DNA from: Carya illinoinensis
Taxonomy: Eukaryota > Streptophyta > Magnoliopsida > Fagales > Juglandaceae
NCBI RefSeq assembly: GCF_018687715.1
Contig: NC_056767.1
Location: 7,999,001-8,063,000 of the forward strand
Length of the DNA stretch: 64,000 nucleotides
Reading direction: 5' to 3'
Part shown: piece by piece, positions 1 through 10,710 of the stretch
Layout: every line of letters starts with the position of its first letter
Numbering within the stretch: the first letter of the stretch is position 1
Made by a program: the position numbers and the translations under genes
The notes under the pieces: model-generated
What the model was told of the DNA's origin: nothing
The model's database searches: none
The model's input: the letters and a program-made list of their open reading frames with translations, nothing else

Positions 1-1205
1 GACCCTCTACATTGGTTATATATACATCACAGGGATCTTGTATTACAAGGATAGTTCATGTTAGAAGCGAGCTGCACTAGCAAGGTGGTAGTGAGTGAAA
101 GGCTGTGCATGGCTCCGTGAACAGTCAGGTAAAAAGCAAATAACATCCATCAAATTCCACTACAAACAAAATGAATATGAAAAATGACAAATAACTATCA
201 GTGGTTGGACCATGATACACATGTTTGCAGTCGTGCATTCACTGTAAACAACCTTAAATCTCAACCTTAAAGTTCATTTCTTAGATGTGAAGGAAAAATG
301 AGAATAATTTCTAACTGATTTAGGAATAAATGTGTAAATGACTTTAAGGTTGCCCAGCACACAATAAGGAGGTTATTTGTATGGGTTTTGGCAGTTGAAT
401 TGTAGTAGAAATTTCACATGAAGATGTGAAATTTGAAAAACTAAAAGGATTATGCAGAGTAATATTTACACATACTGATGCTTTATTCCATTGTTGTGTA
501 TTGGAACAGGTCAATTTTTTGCCTCCAGTAGTGTGGTCCAACCTTAGATGTGCTACCCAGACCCCCAATATCAGTGTGTTCAAATTTCTGCCCCCTGCTT
601 GTATGTGGGGTATGTATTTGTAAAGGAATTATAGTATATATGACTGCTAGCATGTTGAAATGATATGTATTTGTGACAATTTCCCTCTCATTGCTAAACT
701 AAGTTATGGACAAAATTGAAGGCAAAATTACTTGACATTACTTTAAAGTAATATCTAGCAGTTTGATACTTGACATATTGCTATTTTCAGAAGGTGTTCT
801 ATACTTGCATGGTTGATAAATAGAGATTTATATATACACATGTGACAACAACAATATAAACTGATGAGTTGCAAAACCATGTCCAATCGAGACCAGTGTT
901 CAAGATGAGATATATATACGTGCATAACTGTGTGTGAAAAGTAACCCTATATAAACCAGAACCCAATATGAGAAAACAGAGTTGATTGGTAATAAAGTCT
1001 CAAATAATCCATAGCATGCGTACAATATCGATTGGGAGGAGCAAAAATAGCAAGATAAAATGTCCAAATTTAACTAGTGCCAAATTAACACTTCCAGTTA
1101 ACTTGAGTGTTCAAAGTAGCTATGATTTGGGCGATTTTCGATTCCATTAAATTTACACCCAATTTTGATCAGCAAATGCAAAAAAAATTATATCGGGGAA
1201 AAAAA
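1..1205. other. AT-rich sequence without recognisable gene
   Basis: No reading frame resembles a known family. The longest frames (around 344-623, both strands) are 65-79 codons, overlap each other and have low-complexity composition, so they look like chance. The stretch is AT-rich and could be intergenic DNA, an intron, or the inside of the CACTA-like element whose end lies at 1807. I see no terminal repeat, microsatellite or RNA gene in it. Confidence 0.5.
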
Positions 1206-1807
1206 GGGTCGCCAAGAAAATTGATACCTAGCGCCGGACCATCGGTTGGGGGGTAGTCGTCGGAAATTGTTTCTGGCCACGATGAACCAGTCCGCCATTG
1301 AATGTAGCAACCTCACACCGGCGATTGAGATGCAAGCAACCAGCGAGCGTTAATCGCAGCAAATTTGGGGAAGATTTTCACCTTCCCCCATTGGGTCTTT
1401 CAGCCGTAGTTTGCCCGCCGATCTTTGGGAGCCGGTCCGATTTCTCTGCGAGAAACATGCGTCGCGAGAAGATACGATCGGCATCTTGTAAATCGTCGAA
1501 CGCGGTGGCCTTAGTTCGCGACGAATGCACACTCGCAAGAAATCGGAAACCCTTAGCGGCGCTGGCTCGACTTGAGTTGCTGTCAATAGCGGCAGTTACT
1601 ATGCCCCCCATTCTCGGCAGGTAGATCGACGGGAAGATGCCATATTCTTCGGCGGCATCACTGCGGCGAGTATCGAAGCGGATGTCACGCCTAAATCCTG
1701 GCGTTTCATCTGCGATGTGAAAACGGCCGAAAAGTGATATTAACCACAGTTTTTGTGGTTGTTACAGCGACTATCGAGCGCGGCAAAAAATAGCATATGT
1801 TGTAGTG
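1206..1807 (-). mobile_element. CACTA-like DNA transposon end (fragment)
   Basis: Read on the minus strand the block starts at 1807 with CACTACAACATATGC and continues into a GC-rich segment sharply different from its AT-rich flanks, as in En/Spm-type subterminal regions. The next bases, 1808-1810, are TTA, a candidate 3-bp target duplication. A minus-strand frame from 1611 (77 codons) ends beside a GT-containing AAG|GTGAAA donor-like site and could be a first exon, but I recognise no protein. The matching far end with a TTA flank is not visible within positions 1-1200, so the element is truncated or extends beyond the window. A Mutator or other GC-rich element remains possible. Confidence 0.4.
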
Positions 1808-1810
1808 TTA

Positions 1811-2717
1811 GCGAGCTACCTATGTCACTCATTAGGTGTATTCTACCCTTTTCAGTTACTCCCCATTCAATTTTGATTCTTAAACATTGAGGACAATGTT
1901 TCATTTAAGTTGGGGGGGTGGTGGTGCAAATTCAGTATTTAAAATGTTTGTTGGAACTCTGCGGTAAATTTTTATGTGTCAATTTGTTTTTAATTTGCAT
2001 CACATGTGCATCTTTTTCACGTGTGTACTCATTCTTATTCATAGTCATCTTCATGAATTCACCAAACCCACCATAATCATTTTTACTGAAGCATTCACAG
2101 AACCCCTAATGCACTCATCCAAGTTTTGTGGTAAGATGGTGGTTTGATACATGTAGTTAGAGAACTCTTTTGCTTAAGTATTCATGTGATTTTGGATAGG
2201 ATTGAGAGCCTACAAATACAATAAATTGTGATAAGCGTTCATTGATCTATTGAATTAGGCACTTCTTTTGAGAATATCATTACATGGTTTGTGGTAAGAT
2301 GGTGGATGTGCTTGGGATATGACGAAAGTCGACTTAGGATCAACGTTTGAGCCTTTCAAGCTAACTCTTTTCATCATAGACCCCTAGTAGCCAACTTTGA
2401 GCCAATAAACACATGTAGCTTTTTCTTTTTATATGTCCATATCATCTATACCTCTCCACATTGGAGTATAACCTATACACTAATTTTTCTACTCTTTTTA
2501 CTTTCAAGTGTATACTAGTTGTGGAATTTGCATTTTCTTTCTTTTGTTTTACCATTTTCAATTAAAAAAAAAAAGAAGAAGAAAGAAAGAGAAGAGTACA
2601 AGTTGCAAAGTGTTCAATTGATTGAGCTTCAAAGAATAAAAAAAAAAAGAAAAAGAAAATCAAGGTTAGGTAGCAATGGCAAGAATACCAAAGTGGCATG
2701 TATTTGTCCATCAAATT

Positions 2718-2796
<79 letters not shown>

Positions 2797-3434
2797 AGAG
2801 AGAAGAAGGAAAAGTATTATTATTTGATGATCTGACAAGTGAAGAGTACATCAAGTGAGAAGTATGGTCTACTTAGATATTTAATAAAATTCTCCTTGTA
2901 TGTACTTGGAAGTATTTTGAATCATTTTTATCTTTTTTTTTTTTCATATAACCCAAGCCACGTTACAACCTTTTGTGTTGACCGTTTTGATCCTAAGTAA
3001 GCTGTTGGAAAGACTAGTGGAAGTCTCATTTATTAGTGTTCCTATCATAAGATCAACGTTTACTTGTTGTTTGTATGCAATTGCCTAATTCTTCACGAGA
3101 GTGTGTATACACCCATTGTCAACTCATAGAGAGAATCCTCATACGAAACACTTTTAAAAGTGTGAGTTATGGAGTTGAACCTTTCGCTTGAGATGTTCTT
3201 GATACTGCATGTGTCAGGGCTTCTGGTTAGATGGATACAGTTTGGAACACACACACTCTGTGGAGTGCTATAGGTGGATTGCTTGTGATAGGGTTATAGA
3301 ATTCTTAAGATTGCTTTGACATGTGAATCTGGAAAGTGTGACTAGGTGGTCTTTGTGTGTGATTTTCTTTTGTCTCTTTTGTTGTTTTGGGCATGAAAAT
3401 TGCTAGGGACTAGCAATTAGTAAGTTGGGGGGTG
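1811..3434 (+). mobile_element. 3' internal region of a plus-strand Athila-type retrotransposon (element A+)
   Basis: In Athila-type elements a long untranslated region separates integrase from the 3' LTR, with a G-rich tract at each side. Here the first is at 1880-1921 (ACATTGAGGACAATGTTT then AAGTTGGGGGGG) and the second, directly before the LTR, at 3421-3434 (AAGTTGGGGGG), the likely polypurine tract. Elements B and C in this window show the same two-tract layout. No coding sequence is left: the integrase that should lie upstream is replaced by the CACTA-like block. The region holds a purine-rich stretch at 2565-2820 including a GA microsatellite. The element's 5' part lies outside the window to the left or is lost. 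Confidence 0.65.
2721..2792. repeat. (GA)n microsatellite
   Basis: About 36 uninterrupted GA dinucleotides inside the untranslated 3' region of element A+, followed by an impure purine tract to about 2810. The frame that reads across it as an Arg-Glu repeat is a composition artefact. Confidence 0.97.
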
Positions 3435-4920
3435 TGATGAGTGCACGAAAGTGAACCCTAAATACTCTATTATTGGATTAAAATGCTAAAATGTAAATAG
3501 AAATCATAAAAATTAATGTGTATTCTTGAATTGAGTTTCTATTTATATTGGGATACTCTTAAACCGTTTTTTTTTAATGTTTAATTTTAGAGTTTATAAA
3601 AGAGCAAGTCAAAACCCAGTCAAATTCAAAGGAGGACTTTTATGGGATTTGAGAGCAATTTGGATCAAGAGAAAAAATAAAAAAATCACAAAAGGAAACT
3701 GCAAGAATTCTAAATCTGAAATTTGTAATGAGACAGCCTGGACATACTTTAGTATTTTGACTGTAACTTTTTGCTCACATATCGGATTGATGCGATTCTT
3801 GATGTATTAGAAAGCTATCTTCAAGGGTTATAAATTTATCATTGATAAGGATTTCCAAATTCAAACTCTTGAAGCATGTACGTGGTTGCCAAGATTAGTC
3901 CTAAAATTTAAGCAATTTGTTTATAAGAAAATTATGAAGATATTAGGGTTTCTTTCCTACCCTATATAAACATATTATTAGCACGAAATAGAGTGGGAAG
4001 AGAGGCACACAAGGCAAATTTGAAGAAAGGAGAAAATCACTTCCATGGTCGCCGTTTACTTCAGTTTTCTTTGGAGATTTTGGTTGTCCATTATACTTAT
4101 GGGTAACTAAATCCTCAAATAGGATTAGGGATGAACTTGCACATTAGATGGTATTTTTAATTTATGTATTTGATTTTCAATTACTAAAACTCTTTTGTTT
4201 TATCATTCTCAATTCATCATTAATGTTGTTTTCTCCGAATAATCATAGAATTGATTCTGTTTATGGATTTAGTCATGATTTTTCTATTGAATAGATTAGT
4301 TCTTTGATTATGTTTGGATCAAGAGCAATGTTACACAACCTCCCAACCTCCACACAGTACATTTTTTTTAATATTTTTTAAAAATATGTTTGAATTTATT
4401 CTTCTTAAACTAATTAAATTCTTCTATTCATTATCCATATATTAAATATTTGGTAAAAGAAAAAAAAAATAAAAAATGTATGGTGTGTGGAGGTTGTGTG
4501 AATAGTAGGAGGTTGTGTATCATTTTTGTTTATGAATAGGGATAATAATTTATGTATTTAAAAGTGGTGAATGATTTTTCAAATGTTACATTTGGTTTAA
4601 TTTTGGTTTATAAATCTATACCTTTCGATTGAGAATTTTGAAAATTGAGTTCTCAATTGAGTTATTTAATCAATTAAGAATAATTAAAATACCGGATTCG
4701 TGCAAGGGATTCCCGATGCTCTACTGTTCATCAAATTTGAGTATTTCTTTAGTTAGTAAGTTTGCTTCACTTCAATTTGCATTTAAAATTAATCTTTGTT
4801 CTCCATTTATCATTTAATATTTTTCGTTAGTTTCTTTGTTCTTTCTACTATTCTTTTCATGTGTCTCCTTGTGAAATTGACACCCCAAAACTGTGTTACA
4901 ACTACCGCGTTATTCTTTGG
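3435..4920 (+). mobile_element. 3' LTR of Athila-type element A+
   Basis: It begins TGATGAGTGCACG right after the polypurine tract and ends near the U5-like segment around 4870-4918 (GAAATTGACACCCC ... ACTACCGCG). The same sequence occurs in inverted orientation in two separated pieces, 12795-13793 (5' half) and 6541-7111 (3' half), which identifies it as an LTR. Compared with the minus copy the last 20 bases or so are missing and the LTR abuts the antisense gag of a related element. It carries a small inverted-repeat insertion at about 4330-4520. Confidence 0.75.
4330..4520. mobile_element. MITE-like insertion inside LTR A+
   Basis: About 190 bp with inverted ends: the left end reads TTACACAACCTCC and the right end, reversed, reads ATACACAACCTCC. 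A second inverted block (CCTCCACAC ... TACATTTTTT) lies just inside each end, with AT-rich DNA between. The allelic region of the minus-strand LTR copy (12795-12910) lacks it, so it arrived after the two LTRs diverged. I could not define a clean target duplication, so the superfamily is undetermined. Confidence 0.6.
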
Positions 4921-6500
4921 TTGTAATCGGGATGTGTAATGACTTACCACTTCGGGTCACAGTGGTATTCACATCCTTCAAATTCTCTTGCACCATGTGT
5001 TGACCATGGGGTGTGGAGCAAGCTTGAGAAGGGAACTTACCTCGCTCATTCACACTCAAGGAGCTCATCAATTTGGACACTTGGTTCTTTGTCTCTTTGT
5101 TTTGTTCAACAACTTGCGTAATCAAAGATTCAAACTTTTAGTTAGTCTTACCTTGTGCCTCAATAAAAGCATGCAAAGTGTCTTCCAATGGACTCCTAGA
5201 AGATGAAGGTGCATGATATGGTGCAGGATATGATCTAGGGGGTTGTGCAGGTAGCTGGTTTTTAGACTTCTGGCTAAAATTGGGGTGATTGCGCCACCCC
5301 AGATTATAGGTATCAGAGAAAGGTGTATAAGGCTTCTTGTACATACCCAAGGCATTATATTGTTTCTCATACATCCCTCTCATCTCAGCAAATGTAAGAC
5401 ACTCTTGGGCGAGGTGATCTACCCCGCCACACACAAAACATGGTCAAAAAGATTCTGCATGATTAGCCACATGTGTTAACTTTAAATCCTTAGTTTTTAA
5501 CACCTCTAGCTCCCTAGTGAGCATCTCAACCTTAGCCTTCAAGTTATCATCTTCCCTGAGATGGCAAATTCCACCCCCATTTGGGTTTTCTGCAGGTCGT
5601 GACCTATTTGTGCTCTTAGTAGCACTAGGTCTAGTCCAAGTGTGAGCTTTTTCAGCAAGCTCATTGAGGTATTTTATGGCCTCATCAGGTTCTTTCTATA
5701 AGAACTCATCATTACATATCATCTCCACAAATTGGCACTCTCTAGGTGTAAGTCCTTCATAAAAATAGCTCACTAAGCGCTAATTTTTATACCCATGATG
5801 AGGACACATACTCAACAACTCCATAAATCTCTCCCAAGACTAATACAAAGTCTCATTGTCCTTTTGTGGAAAGGTGGCCGGAGATTTACCTTTTTAAAGC
5901 GTTGGTCTTATGTTGGGGAAAATATTTATTAAAGAAGACCTAAGTCATCTCATTTCATGATCCAATATATCGTGATCTCAGCGAGTATAGCCAACTCTTA
6001 GCTCTATCATTCAAAGAGAAAAAAAGAACTTAAGTTTCACAATGTCTTCAGTTGTATTTTGACTATGAAAAGTCACAACTACTTCCTCAAACACCCTAGT
6101 GTGCACATATGGATTTTTATTTTTCAAGCAATGAAAAGTAGGGAATAACTGTATCATCCCTGTTTTAAAATCTAGTTGGCGACTATTAGCTGGAAATATG
6201 ATGCATGATGGAGTGGCTGTGCATGTAGGGTGGAGATAGTCTTAAAGGGTCCTAATGGATTGATCTCCATGTTCATTCATTTTCTTAGAATTAGAAGAAC
6301 TATCAAATAAATGATTAGAAAAATTAGACTTTGATTCTGACCCTAACACAGGTCTACAAGCAAAACGAGTCAAGGCGTTTATATACCTACATGCAAGGTA
6401 GAGAAAAATGCAACACTAAAAAAAAAAAAATTATAATAAAATAAAGATGTAACAAGCTAAAAGAGGAAACGAAGTTACCACATTTACAAACTACTGAAAA
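4921..6500 (-). pseudogene. gag of minus-strand Athila-type element A-, broken
   Basis: Minus-strand frames at 5434-5138 and 5125-4910 give an Athila-type Gag C-terminal half. A CCHC zinc knuckle (C-x2-C-x4-H-x4-C, reading CFVCGGVDHLAQEC) lies near 5400-5440, followed by a segment like the Gag of element B (YEKQYNALG, then FSDTYNLGWRNHPNFS) and a linker ending TRSGK. Upstream to about 6500 the N-terminal half is recognisable only in pieces, with several frameshifts and stops. Gag packages the RNA in virus-like particles, but this copy cannot be translated whole. It ends abruptly against the 3' end of LTR A+; protease, reverse transcriptase and integrase of this element are not in the window. 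Confidence 0.7.
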
Positions 6501-6526
6501 CAAAAACTATCTAGCAATTCTTCTAC

Positions 6527-6540
6527 CGTCTCCCCGGCAA
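6527..6540 (-). other. Degenerate primer binding site of element A-
   Basis: On the minus strand TTGCCGGGGAGACGG follows directly after the LTR end ...TCATATCA. This matches the second half of the Athila-type primer site (TGGCGCC...GCCGGGGA) seen intact in element B at 22297-22314. The first half is lost. Confidence 0.6.
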
Positions 6541-7111
6541 TGATATGAAAATTTGATTATACCCAAAGAATAGCGCGGTAATTGTAGCACAACTTTAGAG
6601 TGTCGATTCCACAGAGAGACAAGTTAAAAGAATAGCAGAAGAAACAAGGAAACTTAATAAAAATATTAAATGATCAATGGAGAACAGAGATGAATTTTAA
6701 ATACAAATTAAAGTGAAGCAAAGTTATTAACAGAAAAAGTATTCAAATTTGATGAACAGTAAAGTGTCGGGAATCCCTTGCACAAATCTGGTATTTTAAT
6801 TATTTATAATTAATTGGATAACTCAATTGGGAATTCAATTCTTGAAATTTCCAATCAGAAGATATAGATTTATAAACCAAAATTAAACCAAAGGTAATCC
6901 CTTGAAAAATCATTAACCACTTTTAAAATACGTAAATTATTAATTAAGCTGAAATATTACATATTTCTTACGTTTAGAACCGATACATTTTAAGTAGTTC
7001 ATGACATTATTATTGGTTTTAGATGAAAAACAGTTAATAGGGATAGATCCAAGTTATGATTTAAATTAATTAATATCATGATTTATGTTTATTTTTTATA
7101 ACCTATGATTT
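6541..7111 (-). mobile_element. 5' LTR of element A-, 3' (R-U5) part
   Basis: Reverse complement of the right half of LTR A+: shared blocks include the segment with GTGCAAGGGATTCCCGA (6766-6787) and the U5 motif CTACAATTACCGCG (6570-6590). It stops near 7111, and the remaining LTR sequence resumes at about 12795, so this LTR was split by an insertion of roughly 5.7 kb. Confidence 0.75.
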
Positions 7112-8039
7112 AATTGGGCAATACTTCTTCACATGGACAACAGAGTTTTAATATTCTATTCTTACTTCTTTTATTTTATTTTATTGTTATTATTTATTTT
7201 TGGGTTCCATGTCTTTCTCAATTTTTGAAAGTTAATCACCCAGACGACATAAACAGAATTCTTTACCTTTTCACTTTTGATCCTCACGACATGCAAAGAG
7301 ACGGATTTGACCCTTAGTTTAAACAGAGAGGTGCTTTTGGACGTAGACACGTTTCTCTTGTTTCTCTGTTGGGTTGAGGAAAGGCACCCTTGTGCCTTTG
7401 ATAGGGTCCTCGATTGAGATCCTAGACATCAAGCTGCTGCGCCCCTTCTTGCTCCTTGATCACCGATGTGAACTGCCACTTGCTTGATTGTGATGGTTAT
7501 GGGTGGTGTTGGTTGAGTTCGTATGATTGTTCAATGGCTGATGGTGGGCAAGATTCTAGTAACTGGGCGTGCATGCATGCATGTGCAATGGCTGAGTGGG
7601 CTAAAACGGTTGAGTGGGATAAGGTGGTTAAGTGGCTGGCTGACCAAGTCAGGCATACGTGGCTCCTGCTGGTGGCCTGACCAAGTTAGGCACACGGGTG
7701 TCTCCTAATGGTGTGCTGACCAAGTCAAGCACAGGTGTCGATTGCTTGGGGGCTGACCAAGTCACGCACAAGTGTCTTCTGCTGATGAAGCACACGTGGC
7801 TAATGGTGGTTTTAGTGGGTTGGCCGAGTGGGTGATGGCTGAGCGGTTTAAGGGATGGTTGGTTACTCCCTACAAAGTAGGGGAGCGATTATGGCTAGAC
7901 AGGTGCCAAGGGCTGGGTGTGTGGCTTGGCTGGTGGGTGGTAACTGTTAGCTTGTCCTTGACCTTGCTCCAGATTTGACTAGGGTGGCCTGTTGCAGACC
8001 AAATGCCCTTCAATGGCAACTCGTGGCTGCCTTACTCGA
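7112..8039. other. Unassigned sequence inside the split LTR, with a degenerate repeat
   Basis: No family recognised. From 7320 the DNA becomes GC-richer. Between about 7640 and 7790 a motif close to TGACCAAGTCAGGCACACGTGTC recurs four times in degenerate form at roughly 50-bp steps, as seen in LTR promoter regions. The reading frames here are chance products of this repeat. It may be an LTR remnant of another element belonging to the insertion. Confidence 0.45.
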
Positions 8040-9145
8040 TGTCCCACTCGAATAGTTCAAAATGATCTGCAAGCAAATACGAATACAATGCAATAGACAC
8101 AATCCATAATGCTAAAATACCTCCACAATGCATTAATCAAAGGAAAACAATGAAAAAATAGGTTACCCTGATTCACGAAATGCACAGGGTGAGCCTTCTC
8201 CTTTGGGATTCACGGATTACACCCAATGGAGCCTAAGTGACAAAGCACCAATGTGTCTATGGGGGCTTACAAGCCAAATTCATCCAAATGTTCAAAGATA
8301 AAGATAACTGATGGCCTAGTGCCTAACCTATACTAGAAAGCAATTAAAACAATTACAAAGGGAAATGATTGCTGGGTCCATGCCTCCTGGTTAAGGCCTC
8401 ATGCTGTTAGTGGCCCATGGGTGGCCTGGATGAACTCACAGCATGGGCTGCTTGCTTGTGTGCGTGGGTCTTTAGGTTGGCCTGCCGGGCTAGCCTTGGC
8501 TGGTCCATGGTCCTTGCATGTGCGGCCCAGGTTGTGTGGGCTGGGCACTATTGGTGAGTCGCTGGGTTGGACCGTGGTGGGCTCAAGCATGGCATGCTAC
8601 TGCATGGCCCAGGCCAGTGGGGTCTGGGTTTTGGTCTGCATGGCCCATGGTGATGGGGCCTGGGCATTGATTAGCATGGCCCAGGCTGTGGTGCCTGGGC
8701 GTTGGTCAGCAAGGCCCAGGCTGTGGTGCTTGGGTGTTGGTCAACAAGGCCAGGGCGTTGATCAGCATGGCCCTAGTCAAGACCAGGGTGTACAGCAGCA
8801 AGGCCCTGGCCAAGGCCAGGGCTTTGAGTGGCATGCTAGCATTAGTGGGCCTGCTGGGCAGTCGCACCGTCAATTCCAATGTGGGCGTGCATGCGTGCCC
8901 TGTGCAGGCGCCTAGGCCATGCATGCATGCATGATGCGCACGCGCACTAGGCATGCGTGCAGTCTAGCCGTGCGCGTGCACTGGCTGTTCGCTGCCTGAT
9001 GGAGGGTGACCTTGGCCTAGCGTTCACCACGAGCTTGGTCTGTGGGCAATCAAGTGATGCCAACAGTGCTGCTGGCGTGCTGTCCTGGCAGGGGCGGGTG
9101 TTGGTCATGGCATGGCCCGTGGCCTCCTGCCTTGGGGTTTTGACA
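8040..9145 (-). mobile_element. 3' LTR of a chromodomain Ty3/gypsy element (H)
   Basis: On the minus strand the LTR starts at 9145 with TGTCAAAACCCC, immediately after a purine tract GAGGGGAA at the end of the integrase region, and a candidate end ...GTGGGACA lies at 8040. The first roughly 200 bp are repeated at 10459-10710 on the other side of the integrase remnant. The central part is a GC-rich tandem array (8600-8830). The 5-bp flanks (CTCGA at 8035-8039, GCCTT at 10711-10715) do not match, so a target duplication is not confirmed and the left boundary is tentative. Confidence 0.6.
8600..8830. repeat. Degenerate GC-rich tandem repeat in LTR H
   Basis: Units resembling AGCATGGCCCAGGC and CCTGGGCGTTGGTCA recur every 30-45 bp. 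The long plus-strand frame across 8421-8915 is a by-product of this repetition, not a gene. Confidence 0.7.
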
Positions 9146-10458
9146 TTCCCCTCGAGGATCAATTGGGGATACTTCTTCTCCAGCCCATCATAGTCCTCCC
9201 AAGTTGCCTCGTCCCTTGATAATCCTTCCCAAAGGATCAATGCTTGCCACACCTTGGGTCTCTCTCGGCCCCTCCGATGCAGCCTATATCCGATCACTTC
9301 CTTTGGCTTTGTAAGGGTCCTTCCCTCTCGATCCACTGTAGGTAACTCCTCCCCAACGAGACTCAGATCTCCAACCTTCTTCTTGAGTAAGGAAACATGG
9401 AATACCGGGTACAACTGTGAAGTTGGTGAAAGCTGAAGCTTGTATGCCACATTGCCCAGTTTCTCCAACACTCTATAAGGCCCATAGAACTTCTGGTTCA
9501 GCTTTGCAGTTGTGGTTTTCCTCATGGTCTTATGCCCGAATTGCCTAAGCTCCAAGTAGACAGAGTCACCTACTTTGAAGGACACAACATGTCGCCCCTG
9601 ATCATGATACTTCTTCATTCGAGTCTGGGCCTTCTTGAGCTCTCTTTTGACTTTGGCCAGTACCTTGTCCCTATCAATCAGCTTCTACTCTGCTTCATTA
9701 TTACTGGCTGGGCCCTTTTCATAGCTGACCAAGAGTGGCTGTGGTCTACCATATACAACTTCAAAAGCGCTTTTGTCAATAGAAGAGTGATAGGAGATAT
9801 TGTACCAGAATTCTGCCCATCGTAGGTAATTTGCCCATCTCCTTTGCTCTTCATGACAAAAGCACCTCAAATATTGTTCCAATGTCCTATTGACCACTTC
9901 GGATTGACCATCTCTTTGTGGGTGATAGGAGGAACTTGTTTTAAGCTTGCTGCCTTGCAATTCAAATAGTTGCCTTCAAAATGAACTCATAAAGACCCTA
10001 TCCCGATCTGATACTATGGTCCTTGGAAACCCATGCAACTTGGCAATGTTGTTGACAAAGGCCTTAGCCACTGACTTGGCTGTATAAGGGTGATATAGAG
10101 GGATAAAGTAGGCGTACTTGCTTAGTCGGTCTACTACCACCAGAATCACTTCATGTCCTCTACTAATGGGTAGTCCTTCTATGAAATCCATTGCCAAGTC
10201 CTCCCAAATTCTATTTGGAATTCGCAATGGTTGGAGAAGTCCTGCTTCTGGCCTAGTGTCGTACTTGGCCTTTTGACAGATGTCACAACTGGCCACAAGT
10301 CTCTTAACATCACCCTTGATTCCTTCCTAATGGAAGAAGTGCTTCAACCGGATGTACGTTCTCAACCAACTAGAATGACCACCTTCCTTGCTGTTATGGA
10401 AGTGATCTAGAATCTTTTTTCTAAGATTGAGAATGTTCGGCACATAAACATAGTCCAT
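9146..10458 (-). pseudogene. Integrase with chromodomain of element H, 5'-truncated
   Basis: Minus-strand frames give, in order: an HHCC zinc-binding region near 10440-10270 (HFHNSKEGGH ... CDIC); the catalytic core at 10296-9976 (MDFIEGLP with the first Asp, VVVDRLSKYA, then IVSDRDRVF with the second Asp); the core end at 9960-9685 (SSYHPQRDGQSEVVNRTLEQ, with the Glu); and a C-terminal part at 9618-9146 (FKVGDSVYLEL, FHVSLLKK) ending in a chromodomain-like segment (LWEGLSRDEATWEDYDGL). Chromodomains guide integration toward histone-marked chromatin. A TAG stop lies near 10330 and frame breaks near 9970 and 9650. Gag, protease and reverse transcriptase are absent: the zinc-binding region runs straight into a truncated LTR, so this is an internal-deletion relic, probably of the Reina/CRM-type chromoviruses. 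Confidence 0.8.
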
Positions 10459-10710
10459 GAGTGCACGCTGCGCACGCGCACTAGGCTTGCGTGTAGTCTA
10501 ATCGTGCGCTGAGCGTGGTGTGACAGTCTTGCTTGCACTCACGCGCTGACTGTTCGCTGCCTGATGGAGGGTGACCGTGGCCAAGCGTTCACCAAGGGCT
10601 TGGTCTGTGGGCAATCAAGTGACGCCAACAGTGTTGTTGGCGTGCTGTCCTGGCACGGGCGGGTGCTGGTCAAGGCATGGCTCGTGGCCTCCTGCCTTGG
10701 GGTTTTGACA
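10459..10710 (-). mobile_element. Truncated 5' LTR copy of element H
   Basis: Direct repeat of 8940-9145, both including TTCGCTGCCTGATGGAGGG and ending TTGGGGTTTTGACA. Only the first quarter of the LTR (minus-strand start) is present; the rest, the primer site, gag and most of pol were removed by a deletion whose junction is near 10455. Confidence 0.65.

Noticed and set aside
158..167. CACTACAAAC as the partner terminus of the CACTA-like end at 1807
   Set aside because: The flanking triplet is TTC, not TTA, and similarity stops after nine bases, so it is probably chance.
2676..2858. Arg-Glu repeat protein across the GA microsatellite (also 56614-56892)
   Set aside because: Pure dinucleotide repeat translation; no codon bias or flanking domain.
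8421..8915. 164-codon plus-strand frame as a gene
   Set aside because: It runs through a GC-rich tandem repeat inside an LTR, and its composition (Gly, Gln, Trp, Ala) follows the repeat unit.
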